Below, piece by piece: positions 1 to 11,700 of a stretch of 64,000 nucleotides of DNA (its first letter is position 1; each line of letters begins with the position of its first letter). This stretch comes from Rhinopithecus roxellana (taxonomy: Eukaryota > Chordata > Mammalia > Primates > Cercopithecidae), in contig NW_022141553.1 in assembly GCF_007565055.1 (NCBI RefSeq), forward strand, positions 62,001 through 126,000, written 5' to 3'. A program made the translations under genes and the position numbers. The notes beneath the pieces were generated by a model. It did not search any database, had not been told where the DNA came from, and saw only the letters and a list, made by a program, of their open reading frames with translations.

Positions 1-3000
1 GACGTGTGAATTCATCTTCCAGAGTTACACTTATGTTTCGTGGAGCAGTCCATTAACACTGTCTTTGAGGAAAATGAGAAGGGCTTCCTGGGATCGCATT
101 GAGGCCTACGCTGATAAAGGAAATTTCATCCGTTCAAAACGTGAAAGAAGCTTTCTGAGAAACTTCTGTCTCATCTCTGAGTTCATCTCACAGACTTATA
201 ACTTAGACTTCATGGAGTAGTTTGCTAACACTCTTTTCGTGGAATCTGGAATGTGATATTTGGGATCCCGAAGGGGCCCATGGTGAAAAAGGAAATATCC
301 TCACATAATAACTAGAGAGAAAGTTTCTGAGAGATTGCTTTCTGATGTGTGACTTCATCACACAGAGCTCCACCCTTCCCTTCTTCGAACAGTTTTCTTA
401 CACTGTTGTCGTGGATTCTGCAGAGGTACATTTGGGAGCTCATTGAGGGCTCTGGTGAAAAAGGAAATATCCTCAGATCAAAACTGGAAAGAAGCCTTCT
501 GAGAAACTGCATTGCTATGAGTGAATGCAACTCACAGAGTTACACGTTTCTCTTCTGTAATCAGTTTGCTAACTAAGTTTTCTGGAAATCTGCAATGGGA
601 TGCCTCTTATAGCAATGAAGCTTATGGTGACAAAGGAAATATCCTCAGATGAAAACTAGAAAGAAGCTTTCTGAGAAACTTCTTGGTGATGTGTGATTTC
701 ATCTCACAGATTTACACTTATGTTTCGTGGAGCAGTCCATTAACACCGTCTTTGAGGATACTGAAAATGGCTTTCTTGGAACGCATTGAGGCCTACACTG
801 ATAAAGGAAATTTCATCCGTTCAAAACGTGAAAGAGGCTTTCTGAGAAGCTTCTTTCTGCTCTGTGAGTTCATCTCACAGACATATAACTTAGACTTCAG
901 GAAGCAGTTTGCTAACAGTCTTTTCGTAGAATCTGGATAGTGATATTTGGGAGAACATAGGGGCCCGCGGTGAAAAAGGAAATATTGTCCCATAATAACT
1001 AGAGAGAAGCTTTCTGAGAGATTGCTTCCTGACGTGTGAGTACATTACACAGAGTTCCAAACTTCCCTTCTTGGAAGAGTTTGCTAACTCTGTTGTCGTG
1101 GATTCTGCAAAGGAATATTTGGGAGATCATGGAGGGCTATGGTGAAAAAGGGAATATCCTCACATAATAACTAAAAGAAGCTTTCTGAGAACATGCGTTG
1201 CCATGTGTGAATGCAACTCACAGAGTTACACGTTTCTCTTCAGTGATCAGTTTGCTCACTAAGTTTTCTGGAAATCTGCAATGGGATACCGCTTAGCGCA
1301 TTGAAGCTTATGGTGACAAAGGAAATATCCTCAGACGAAAACTAGAAAGAAGATTTCGTAGAAACTTATTGGTGAGGTGTGAATTATTCTTCCTGAGTTA
1401 CACTTATGTTTCGTGGAGCAGTGCATTAACACTGTCTTTGAGGAAACTGAGAAGGGCTTCGTTCTATCGCATTGAGGCTTACACTGATAAAGGAAATATC
1501 CTCCGTTCAAAACATGAAAGAAACTTTCTCAGAAACTTCTTTCTGATCTGTGAGTTGATCTCACAGACTTATAACTTAGACATCAGAAAGCAGTTTGCGA
1601 ACACTCTTTTGGTGGATTCTGGAAAGTGATATTTGGGAGCCCTTAAGGGTAAATGGTGAAACAGGAAATAATCTCACATAATAACAAGAGAGACGCTTTC
1701 TGAGAGATTACTTTCTGATGTGTGACTTCATCACACAGAGTTCCACCGTTCCCTTCTTGGAACAGTTTGCTAACACTGTTGTCGTGGATTCTACAAAGTT
1801 GTTTTTGGGAGCTCATTGAGGGCTATGGTGAAAAAGGAAATATCCTCACATAATAACTAAAGAGAAGCTTTCTGAGAAACTGCGTTGCCATTTGTGAATG
1901 CAGCTCACAGAGTTACACGTTTCTCTTTAGTGATCAGATTGTTAATGCACTTTTCTGGAAATCTGCAATTAGATACTTCATAGCACAATGAACCTTACGG
2001 TGACAAAGGAAATATCCAGAGATGAAAACTAGAAAGAAGCTTTCTTAGAAAATTCTTGGTGATGTGTGAATTCATGTTCCAGAGTTACACTTATGTTTCA
2101 TGGTGCAGTCCATTAACACTGTCTTTGAGGAACCTGAGAATGGCTTCCTTAGATCGCATTGAGGCCTACGCTGATAATGGAAATGTCATCCGTTCAAAAC
2201 GTGAAAGAAGCTTTCTGAGAAACTTCTTTCTGATCTGTGAGTTCATCTCACAGACTTATAACGTAGTCTTCAGGAAGCAGTTTGCTAAAAGTCTTTTCGT
2301 GGAATCTGGAAAGTGATATTTGGGAGCCCTTAGGGGTCCATGGTGAAAAAGGAAATATCCTCACATAATAACTAGAGAGAAGCTTTCTGAGAGATTGCTT
2401 TCTGATGTGTGACTTCATCACACAGTTCCACTCTTCCCTTATAGGAACAGTTGATAACACTGTTGTCGTGGATTCTGCAAAGTTATATTTGGGAGGTCCT
2501 TTAGGGCTATGGTGAAAAAGGAAATATCCTCAGATCAAAACTTTAAAGACGCCATCTGAGAAACTGTGTTGCCATGTGTGAATGCAACCCACAGAATTAC
2601 TCGTTTCTCTTCAGTGATCAGTTTGCTCACTAAGTTTTCTGGAAATCTGCAATGGGATACCACTTAGCGCATTGAAGCTTATGGTGACAAAGGAAATATC
2701 CTCAGAGGAAAACTAGGAAGAAGATTTCGTAGAAACTTCTTGGTGAGGTGTGAATTATTCTTCCAGAGTTACACTTATGTTTCGCGGAGCAGTGCAATAA
2801 CACTGTCTATGAGGAACCTGAGAAGGGCTTCGTTCTATCGCATTGAGGCTTACACTGATAAATGAAATATCATCCGTTCAAAACATGAAAAAAACGTTCT
2901 CAGAAACTTCTTTCTGATCTGTGAGTTCATCTCACAGACTTATAAGTTAGACATCAGAAAGCAGTTTGCAAACACTCTTTTGGTGGATTCTGGAAAGTGA

Positions 3001-3566
3001 TATTTGGGAGCCCTTAAGGGTAAATGGTGAAACAGGAAACAATCTCACATAATAACAAGAGAGACGCTTTCTGAGAGATTGCTTTCTGATGTGTGACTTC
3101 ATCACACAGAGTTCCACCGTTCCCTTCTTGGAACAGTTTGCTAACACTGTTCTCGTGGATTCTGCAGAGGTATATTTGGGAGCTCATTGAGGGCTATGGT
3201 GAAAAAGGAAATATCTTCACATAATAAAGAAAGAGAAGCTTTCTGAGAAACTGCGCTGCCATGTGTGAATGCAACACACAGAGTTACACGTTTCTTTTCA
3301 GTGATCAGTTTGTTAACACAGTTTTCTGGAAATCTGCAATTAGATACTTCATAGCGCAATGAACCTTACGGTGACAAAGGAAATATCCACAGGTGAAAAC
3401 TAGAAAGAAGCTTTCTTAGAAACTTCTTGGTGATGTGTGAATTCATCTCACAGATTTACACTTGTGTTTCTTGAAGCAGTCCATTTACACTGTCTTTGAG
3501 GAACCTGAGAAGGGCTTCATTGGATCGCATTGAGACCTACGCTGATAAAGGAAATTTCATCCGTTC
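1..3566 (+). repeat. Alpha-satellite array, tetrameric, left segment
   Basis: Tandem ~172-bp alphoid monomers in the order m1-m2-m3-m4, with m1 motifs near 1, 683, 1369, 2056, 2745 and 3434, a spacing of about 686 bp. Each monomer shows the alphoid landmarks: a 'gaagctttctgag' boundary, a 'ttcatcacacagagtt'-like segment, and a pJ-alpha-like box such as 'ctatggtgaaaaaggaa' at 1823-1839 followed by 'atatcctcacataata'. The family is identified from these landmarks. The window starts inside an m1 monomer, so the array continues to the left. No gene is seen; the open frames here are repeated by-products of the satellite period. Confidence 0.93.
1251..3360 (+). repeat. Local 8-monomer (two-tetramer) repeat
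   Basis: The stretch from about 1251 recurs from about 2622 at an offset of 1371-1377 bp, which is two tetramers. Shared private variants include 'tttgctcactaag', 'gaattattcttcc' in m1, 'gcttcgttctatcgc', and 'cccttaagggtaaatgg' in m2 with 'aacaggaaa' instead of 'aaaaggaaa'. The tetramers between the two copies lack these variants. This points to a duplication of an eight-monomer block. Boundaries are approximate. Confidence 0.7.
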
Positions 3567-3581
3567 AAAACGTGAAAGAAG

Positions 3582-4610
3582 TAGAATAATTTATAATCCT
3601 TTGGGGATATACCCTGTAGTGGGATGGCTGGGTCATATGGTACATCTAGTTCTAGATCCTTGAGGAATTGCCATACTGTTTTCCATAATGGTTGAACTAG
3701 TTTACAATACCACCAACAGTGTAAAAGTGTTCCTATTTCTTCACATCCTCTCCAACACCTGTTGTTTCCTGACTTCTTAATGATTGCCATTCCAACTGGT
3801 GTGAGATGGTATCTCATTGTGGTTTTGATTTGCATTTCTCTGATGGCGAGTGATGATGAGCATTTTTTCATGTGTCTGTTGGCTGTAGGAATATCTTCTT
3901 TTGAGAAATGTCTGTTCATATCCTTTCTCCACTTTTTGATGGGGTTGTTTGTTTTTTTCTCGTATATTTGTTTGAGTTCTTTGTAGATTCTGGAAATTAG
4001 CCCTTTGTCAGATGAGTAGTTTGCAAAAATTTTCTCCCATTCTGTAGGTTGCTTGTTCACTCTGATGGTAGTTTCTTTTGCTGTGCAAAAGCTATTATTC
4101 TACTACAAAGACACATGTACATGTATGTTTATTGCGGCACTATTCACAAGAGCAAAGACTTGGAATCAACCCAAATGTCCATCTGTGACAGACTGGATTA
4201 AGAAAATGTGGCACATATACACCATGGAATACGATGCAGCCATAAAAAAAGATGAGTTTGCGTCCTTTGTAGGGACATGGATGCAGCTGGAAACCATCAT
4301 TCTTACCAAACTATCACAAGAAGAGAAAACCAAACACCGCATGTTCTCACTCATAGGTGGGAACTGAACAATGAGATCACTTGGACTCGGGAAGGGGAAC
4401 ATCACGCACTGGGGCCTATCATTGGGAGGGGGGAGGGGGGAGGAGGGAGGGATTGCATTGGGGACTTATACATGATATAAATGATGAATTGATGGGTGCT
4501 GACGAGTTGATGGGTGCAGCACACCAACATGGCATAAGTATACATATGTAACAAACCGGCACGTTATGCACATGTACCCTAGAACTTAAAGTATAATAAT
4601 AAAAAAAAAA
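3582..4610. mobile_element. Twin-primed (5'-inverted) L1, copy 1; chimeric 3' end
   Basis: Positions 3582-4093 are L1 ORF2 3' sequence in reverse orientation, matching 33984-34497 of the full-length L1 in this window. Positions 4094-4610 are the directly following L1 3' end in forward orientation, with ORF2 tail, 3' UTR, G-rich tract and A-tail. This inverted-plus-direct layout is the classic product of twin priming. The left flank is 'aaaacgtgaaagaag' (3567-3581), but this target-site sequence is not repeated on the right. The right flank is instead 'gaaaacaagaaag' (4611-4623), the target-site duplication of the full-length L1. Its last ~200 bp ('cctatc', 'cttaaagtataataataa') also match the full-length L1 and not copies 2-4. 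Non-coding. Confidence 0.92.
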
Positions 4611-6015
4611 GAAAACAAGAAAGAAGCTTTCTTAGAAACTTCTTGGTGATGTGTGAATTCATCTCACAGAGTTACACTTATGTTTCGTGGAGCAGTCCAT
4701 TAACACTGTCTTTGAGGAACCTGAGAAGGGCTTCCTAGGATCGCATTGAGGCCTATGCTGATAAAGGAAATTTCATCCGTTTAAAACGTGAAAGAAGCTT
4801 TCTGAGAAACTTCTTTCTGATCTGTGAGTTCTTCTTACAGACTTATAACTTAGACTTCAGGGAGCAGTTTGCTAACACTCTTTTCTAGGAATCTGGAAAG
4901 TGATATTTGGGAGCACCAAAGGCCCGTGGTGAAAAAGGAAATATCCTCACATAATAACTAGAGAGAAGCTTTCTGAGAGATTGCTTTCTGAAGTGTGACG
5001 TCATCACACAGAGTTCCACCCTTCCCTTCTTGGAACAGTTTGCTAACACTGTTGTCGTGGATTCTGCAAAAGTATATTTGGGAGCTCATTGAGGGGTATG
5101 GTGAAAAAGGAAACACCCCACATAATAACTAAAGAGAAGCTTTCTGAGAAACTGCATTGCCATGTGTGAATGCAACTCACAGAGTTACACTTTTCTCCTC
5201 AGTGATCAGTTTTTTTACACAGTTTTCTGGACATCTGCAATTAGATACGTCATAGCGCAATGAACCTTACGGTGACAAAGGAAATATTCACAGATGAAAA
5301 CAAGCAAGAAGCTTTCTTAGAAACTTCTTGGTGATGTGTGAATTCATCTCACAGAGTTACACTTATGTTTCGTGGAGCAGTCCATTAACACTGTCTTTGA
5401 GGAACCTGAGAATGGCTTCCTTGGATAGCATTAAGGCTTACGCTGATAAAGGAAATTTCATCCGTTTAAAACGTGAAACAAGCTGTCTGAGAAACTTCTT
5501 TCTGATCTGTCAGTTCATCTCAGAGACTTATAACTTAGACTTCTGGAAGCAGTTTGCATACACTCTTTCCGTGGAATCTGCAAAGGGATATTTGGGAGCT
5601 CGTAGTGGCCAACTGTGAAAAAGGAAATATCCTCACATAATAACTGGAGAGATGTTTTCTGAGGGATTGCTTTCTGATGTGTGACTTCATCACACAGAGT
5701 TCCACCCTTCCCTTCTTGGAAAAGTTTGCTAACACTGTTATCGTGGATTCTGTAAATGTTATATTTGGGAGCTCATTGAGGGCTACGGTGAAAAAAGTAA
5801 TATCCTCACATCAAAACTGGAAAGAAGCCATCTGAGAAACTGCATTGCCATGAGTGAGTGCAACTCATAGAGTTACACGTTTCTCTTCAGTGATTAGATT
5901 GCTAACTAAGTTTTCTGGAAATCTGCAATGGGATACCTCTTAGCGCAATGAAGCATACGGTGACAAAAGAAATATCCTCAGATGAAAAATAGAAAGAAGC
6001 TTTCTTAGAAACTTC
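4611..6015 (+). repeat. Alpha-satellite tetramers right of L1 copy 1
   Basis: Two tetramers with m1 motifs near 4651 and 5328. From 4624 to about 5740 the sequence follows 37778-38894 at a constant offset of 33,154 bp. Shared private variants are 'ttttctaggaatctgg', 'gcaccaaaggcccgtgg', 'agtttttttacacag' and 'gaaacaagctgtctgag'. The segment begins with the 13-bp duplication that belongs to the full-length L1, which supports its origin from that element's right flank. No gene. Confidence 0.88.
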
Positions 6016-7701
6016 TTGGTGATGTGTGAATTCATCTCACAAAGTTACACTTATGTTTCGTGGAGCAGTCCATTAACACTGTCTTTGAGGAACCTGAGAA
6101 GGGCTTCCTTGGATCGCATTGAGGTCTACCCTGATAAAGGAAATTTCACCAGTTCAAAACGTGAAAGAAGCTTTCTGAGAAACTTCTTTCTGATCTGTGA
6201 GTTCATCTCACAGACTTATAACTTAGACTTCAGGAAGCAGTTTGCTAACACTCTTATCGTGGAATCTGCAAAGTGATATTTGGGAGCCGATAGGGGCCCA
6301 TGGTGAAAAAGGAAATATCCTCACAAAATAACTATAGACAAGCTTTCTGAGAGATTGCTTTCTGATGTGAGAATTCATCACACAGAGTTCCATACTTCCC
6401 TTCTTGGAATAGTTGGCTAACACTGTTGTCGTGGATTCTGCAAAGGTATATTTGGGAGCTCATTGAGGGCTATGGTGAAATAGGAAATATCCTCAAATAA
6501 TAACTAGAGAGAAGCTTTCTGAGAGATTGCTTTCTGATGTGTGACTTCATCATACAGAGTTCCACCCTTCCCTTCTTGGAACAGTTTGCTGACACTGTTG
6601 TCGTGGATTTTGCAAAGGAATATTTGGGAGCTCATTGAGGGCTATGGTGAAAAAGGATATATACTCACATAAAAATTAATGAGAAGCTTTTTGAGAAACT
6701 GCGTTGCCATGTGTGAATGCAACTAACAGAGTTACACGTTTCTCTTCAGTGATCAGTTTGTTAACACAGTTTTCTGGAAATTTGCCTCGGGATATTTCTT
6801 AGCGCAAAGAAACTTACGGTGACAAAGGAAATACCCTCAGATGAAAACTAGAAAAAAGCTTTCGTAGAAAATTGTTGGTGATGTGTGAATTCATCTCACA
6901 GAGTAACACTTATGTTTCGTGGAGCAGTCTATTAACACTGTCTTTGAGCAACCTGAGAAGGACTTCTTTGGATCACATTGAGGCCTACGTTGATAAGGGA
7001 AATGTCATCCGTTCAAAACGTGAAAGAAGCTTTCTGAGAAACTTCTATCTGATCTGTGAGTTCATGTCACAGACTAATAACTTAGACTTCAGGAAGCAGT
7101 TTGCTAACACTCTTTTCGTGGATTCTGGAAAGTGATATTTGGGAGCCCATTGGGGCCCATGGTGAAAAAGGAAACATCCTCACATAATAACTAGAGAAAA
7201 GCTTTCTGAGAGATTGCTTTCTGATGTGTGACTTCATCACACAGAGATCCACCCTTGCCTTCTTGGAACAGTTTGCTCACACTTTTGTCATGGATTCTGC
7301 AACGTTATATTTGGGAGCTCATTGAGGGCTATGGTGAATAAGGAAATATCCTCAGATCAAAACCGGAAAGAAGTCTCCTGAGAAACTGCATTGCCATGAG
7401 TGAATGCAACTAACAGAGTTACAGGTTTCTCTTCAGTGATCAATGTGCTAAATAAGTTTTCTAGAAAACGGCAATTAGATACTTCATAGCGCCATGAACC
7501 TTACGGTGACAAAGGAAATATCCACAGGTGAAAACTAGAAAGAAGCTTTCTTAGAAACTTCTTGGTGATGTGTGAATTCATCTCAAAGATTTACACTTGT
7601 GTTTCGTGAAGCAGTCCATTTACACAGTCTTTGAGGAACCTGAGAAGGGCTTCATTGGATCGCATTGAGACCTACGCTGATAAAGGAAATTTCATCCGTT
7701 C
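6016..7701 (+). repeat. Alpha-satellite with a 5-monomer unit
   Basis: The m1 motifs at 6022 and 6878 are 856 bp apart instead of 686. The extra monomer is a second m3-type unit: one m3 starts near 6351, and another near 6521 has 'catcatacagagttcc' and 'gatttgcaaaggaat'-type changes. The order is therefore m1-m2-m3-m3'-m4. The same pentamer recurs at 46721-47580. A rare m4 variant 'ttttctagaaaacggc' lies at 7457-7472. The segment ends in the m1 that received the twin-primed L1. No gene. Confidence 0.87.
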
Positions 7702-7716
7702 AAAACGTGAAAGAAG

Positions 7717-8757
7717 TAGAATAATTTATAATCCTTTGGGTATATACCCAGTAGTGGGATGGCTGGGTCATATGGTACATCTAGTTCTAGATCCTTGAGG
7801 AATTGCCATACTGTTTTCCATAATGGTTGAACTAGTTTACAATCCCACCAACAGTGTAAAAGTGTTCCTATTTCTCCACATCCTCTCCAACACCTGTTGT
7901 TTCCTGACTTCTTAATGATTGCCATTCTAACTGGTGTGAGATGGTATCTCATTGTGGTTTTGATTTGCATTTCTCTGATGGCGAGTGATGATGAGCATTT
8001 TTTCATGTGTCTGTTGGCTGTAGGAATATCTTCTTTTGAGAAATGTCTGTTCATATCCTTTCTCCACTTTTTGATGGGGTTGTTTGTTTTTTTCTCGTAT
8101 ATTTGTTTGAGTTCTTTGTAGATTCTGGAAATTAGCCCTTTGTCAGATGAGTAGGTTGCAAAAATTTTCTCCCATTCTGTAGGTTGCTTGTTCACTCTGA
8201 TGGCAGTTTCTTTTGCTGTGCAAAAGCTATTATTCTACTACAAAGACACATGTACACGTATGTTTATTGCGGCACTATTCACAATAGCAAAGACTTGGAA
8301 TCAACCCAAATGTCCACCTGTGACAGACTGGATTAAGAAAATGTGGCACATATACACCATGGAATACGATGCAGCCATAAAAAAGGATGAGTTTGCGTCC
8401 TTTGTAGGGACATGGATGCAGCTGGAAACCATCATTCTTAGCAAACAATCACAGGAACAGAAAACCAAACACCGCATGTTCTCACTCATAGGTGGGAACT
8501 GAACAATGAGATCACTTGGACTCAGGAAGGGGAACATCACGCACTGGGGCCTAGCATGAGGAGGGGGGAGGGGGGAGGGGGGAGGGATTGCATTGGGGAA
8601 TTATACATGATATAAATGATGAATTGAGGGGTGCTGACGAGTTGATGGGTGCAGCACACCAACATGGCATAAGTATACATATGTAACAAACCTGCACGTT
8701 ATGCACATGTACCCTAGAACTTCAAGTATAATAAAAAAAAAAGAAAATAAAGAAAAA
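7717..8757. mobile_element. Twin-primed (5'-inverted) L1, copy 2
   Basis: Same structure and inversion junction as copy 1: reverse ORF2 sequence from 7717 to about 8228, then forward L1 3' end with G-rich tract and A-tail. It is flanked by a perfect 15-bp target-site duplication, 'aaaacgtgaaagaag', at 7702-7716 and 8758-8772. This shows the original insertion site near the m1/m2 boundary. The tail is 'cttcaagtataataaaaaa', with the extra 'gaaaataaagaaaaa' spacer shared with copies 3 and 4. It is therefore the best representative of the ancestral insertion. The inner ends overlap: 'attattctac' occurs at both the outer end of the inverted part and the start of the direct part. Non-coding. Confidence 0.95.
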
Positions 8758-8772
8758 AAAACGTGAAAGAAG

Positions 8773-11700
8773 CTTTCTAAGAAACTTCTTTCTGATCTGT
8801 GAGTTCATCTCACAGTCTTATAACTTAGACTTCAGGAAGTAGTTTGCGAACACTCTTTTCGTGTATTCTGGACAGTGATATTTGGGAGCCCTTAGGGGCC
8901 CATGCTGAAAAAGGAAATATCCTCACATAATAACAAGAGAGAAGCTTTCTGAGAGATTGCTTTCTGATGTGTGACTTCATCACACAGAGTTCCACTCTTC
9001 CCTTCTTGGAACAGTTTGCTAACACTGTTGTCGTGGATTCTGCAAATTATATTTGGGAGCTCATTGAGGGCTATGGTGAAAAAGGAAATATCCTCAGATC
9101 AAAACTTTAAAGACGGCTTCTGTGAAACTGCGTTGCCATGTGTGAATGCAACCCACAGAATTATTCGTTTCTCTTCAGTGATCAGTTTGTTAACACTGTT
9201 TTCTGGAAATCTGCAGTTAGATCCTTCATAGTGCAATGAACCTTACGGTGACAACGAAAATATCCACAGATGAAAACTAGAAAGAAGGTTTCTTACAAAT
9301 TTCTTGGTGATGTGTGAATTCATCTTTATAGTTACACTTATGTTTCGTGGAGCAGTCCATTAACACTGTCTTTGAGGAAACTGAGAAGGGCTTCCTTGGA
9401 TCGCATTGAGGTCTACGCTGAAAAGGAATTTTCATCAGTTCAAAACGTGAATGAAGCTTTCTGAGAAATTACTTTCTGATCTGTGAGGTCATCTCACAGA
9501 CGTACAACTTAGACTTCAGGAAGCAGTTTCCTTACTCTCTTTTCGTGGAATCTGGAAAGTGATATTTGGAGCTGATTGGGGCCCATAGTGAAAAAGGAAA
9601 TATCCTCACATAATGACTACAGAGAAGCTTTCTGAGACATTGCTTTCTGATGTGTGACTTCATCACAAAGAGTTCCACCCTTCCCTTCTTGGAACAGATG
9701 GATAACACTGTTGTCTTGTATTCTGCAAAGGTATATTTGGGAGCTCATTGAGGGCTATGGTGAAAAAGGAAACATTCTCACATAATATCTAAAGAGAAGC
9801 TATCTGAGAAAATGCGCAGCCATGTGAGAATGCAACTCACAGAGTTACACGTTTCTCTTCAGTGATCAGTTTGTTAACACAGTTTTCTGGAAATCTGAAA
9901 ATAGATACTTCATAGCGCAATGAACATTACAGTGACAAAGGAAATATCCACAGATGAAAACTAGAAAGAAGATTTCTTAGAAACTTCTTGGTGATGTGTG
10001 AATTCATCTTCCAGAGTTACACTTATGTTTCGTCTAGCAGTCCATTAACACTGTCTTTGAGGATCCTGAGAATGGCTTCCTTGGATTGCATTGAGGCCGA
10101 CGCTGATAAAGGAAATTTCATCCGTTCAAAATGAGAAAGAAGCTGTCTGCGAAACTTCTTTCTGATCTGTGAGTTCATCTCACAGACTTATAACTAAGTC
10201 TTCAGGAAGCAGTTTACGAACACTCTTTTCGTGGATTCTGGAAGGTGATATTTGGGAGCCCATAGGGGCCCATAGTGAAAAAGGAAATATCCTCACATAA
10301 TAGGTAGAGAGAAGCTTTCGGAGAGATTGCTTTCTGATGTGTGACTTCATCACACAGAGTTCCACCCTTCCCTTCTTGGAACAGTTTGCAAACACTGTTG
10401 TCGTGGATTATGCAGAGGTATATTTGGGATCTCTTTGAGGGCTATGGTAAAAAAGGAAATATACTCACATAATAACTAAAGAGAAGCTTTCTGAGAACCT
10501 GCGTTGCCATGTGTGACTGCAACTCACAGAGTTACACGTTTCTCTTCAGAGATCAGTTTGTTAACCCAGTTTTCTGGAAATATGCATTTAGATACTTCAT
10601 AGCGCAATGAACTTTACGGTGACAAAGGAAATATCCAGAGATGAAAACTAGAAAGAAGCTTTCGTAGAAACTTCCTGGTGATGTGTGAATTCATCTTCCA
10701 CAGTTACACTTATGTTTCGTGGAGCAGTCCATTAACACTCTCTTTGAGGAAACTGAGAAGGGCTTCCTTGGATCGCATTGAGGCCTACGCTGATAAAGGA
10801 AATTTCATCCTTTCAAAACGTGAACGCAGCTTTCTGAGAAACTTCTTTCTGATCTGTGAGTTCATCTCACAGTATTATGACTTCGACTTCAGGAAGCAGT
10901 TTGCGAACACTCTTTTTGGGGTTTCTGGAAAGTGTCATTTAGGAGCCCATAGGGGCCAATGGTGAAAAAGCAGATAATCTCACATAATAACTGGAGAGAA
11001 GCTTTCTGAGAGATTGCTTTCTGATGTGTGACTTCATCACACATAGTTCCACCCTTCCCTTCTTGGAACAGTTTGCTAACACTGTTGTCGTGAATTCTGC
11101 CAAGTTATATTTTGGAGCTCATTGAAGGCTATGGTGAAAAAGGAAATATCCTCAGATCAAAACTGGAAAGAAGCCTTCTGAGAAACTGCATTGCCATGAG
11201 TGACTGCAACTCACAGAGTTACAGGTTTCTCTTCAGTGATCAGTTTGTTAACACAGTTTTCTGTAAATCTGCAATTAGATACTTCATAGCGCAATGAACA
11301 TTACGGTGACAAAGGAAATATCCACAGATGAAAACTAGAAAGAAGCTTTCATAGAAACTTCTTGGAGATGCTGAATTCATCTTTCAGATTTACACTTATG
11401 TTTCGTGGAGGAGTCCATTAACACTCTCTTTGAGGAACCTGAGAAGGGCTTCCTTGGATTACATTGAGGCCTACGCTGATAAAGGAAATTTCAACCGTTT
11501 AAAACGTGAAAGAAACATTCTGAGAAACTTCTTTCTGATCTGTGAGTTCATCACACAGCTTACAACTTAGACTTCAGGAAGCAGTTTGCGAACACTCTCT
11601 TCATGGATTCTGGAAAGTGATATTTGGGTGCCCATAGGGGCCCATGGTGAAACAGGAAATATCCTCACATAATAACTAGAGAGAAGCTTTCTGAGAGATT

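Noticed and set aside
3557..4060. A separate reverse-strand protein of ~167 residues, with relatives at 7692, 49758 and 52863
   Set aside because: It is the inverted ORF2 3' fragment of the twin-primed L1 plus a few codons of satellite, not an independent gene.
4423..4451. G-rich tracts as telomere-like or minisatellite repeats
   Set aside because: They sit at the fixed position of the L1 3' UTR G-tract in every L1 copy.
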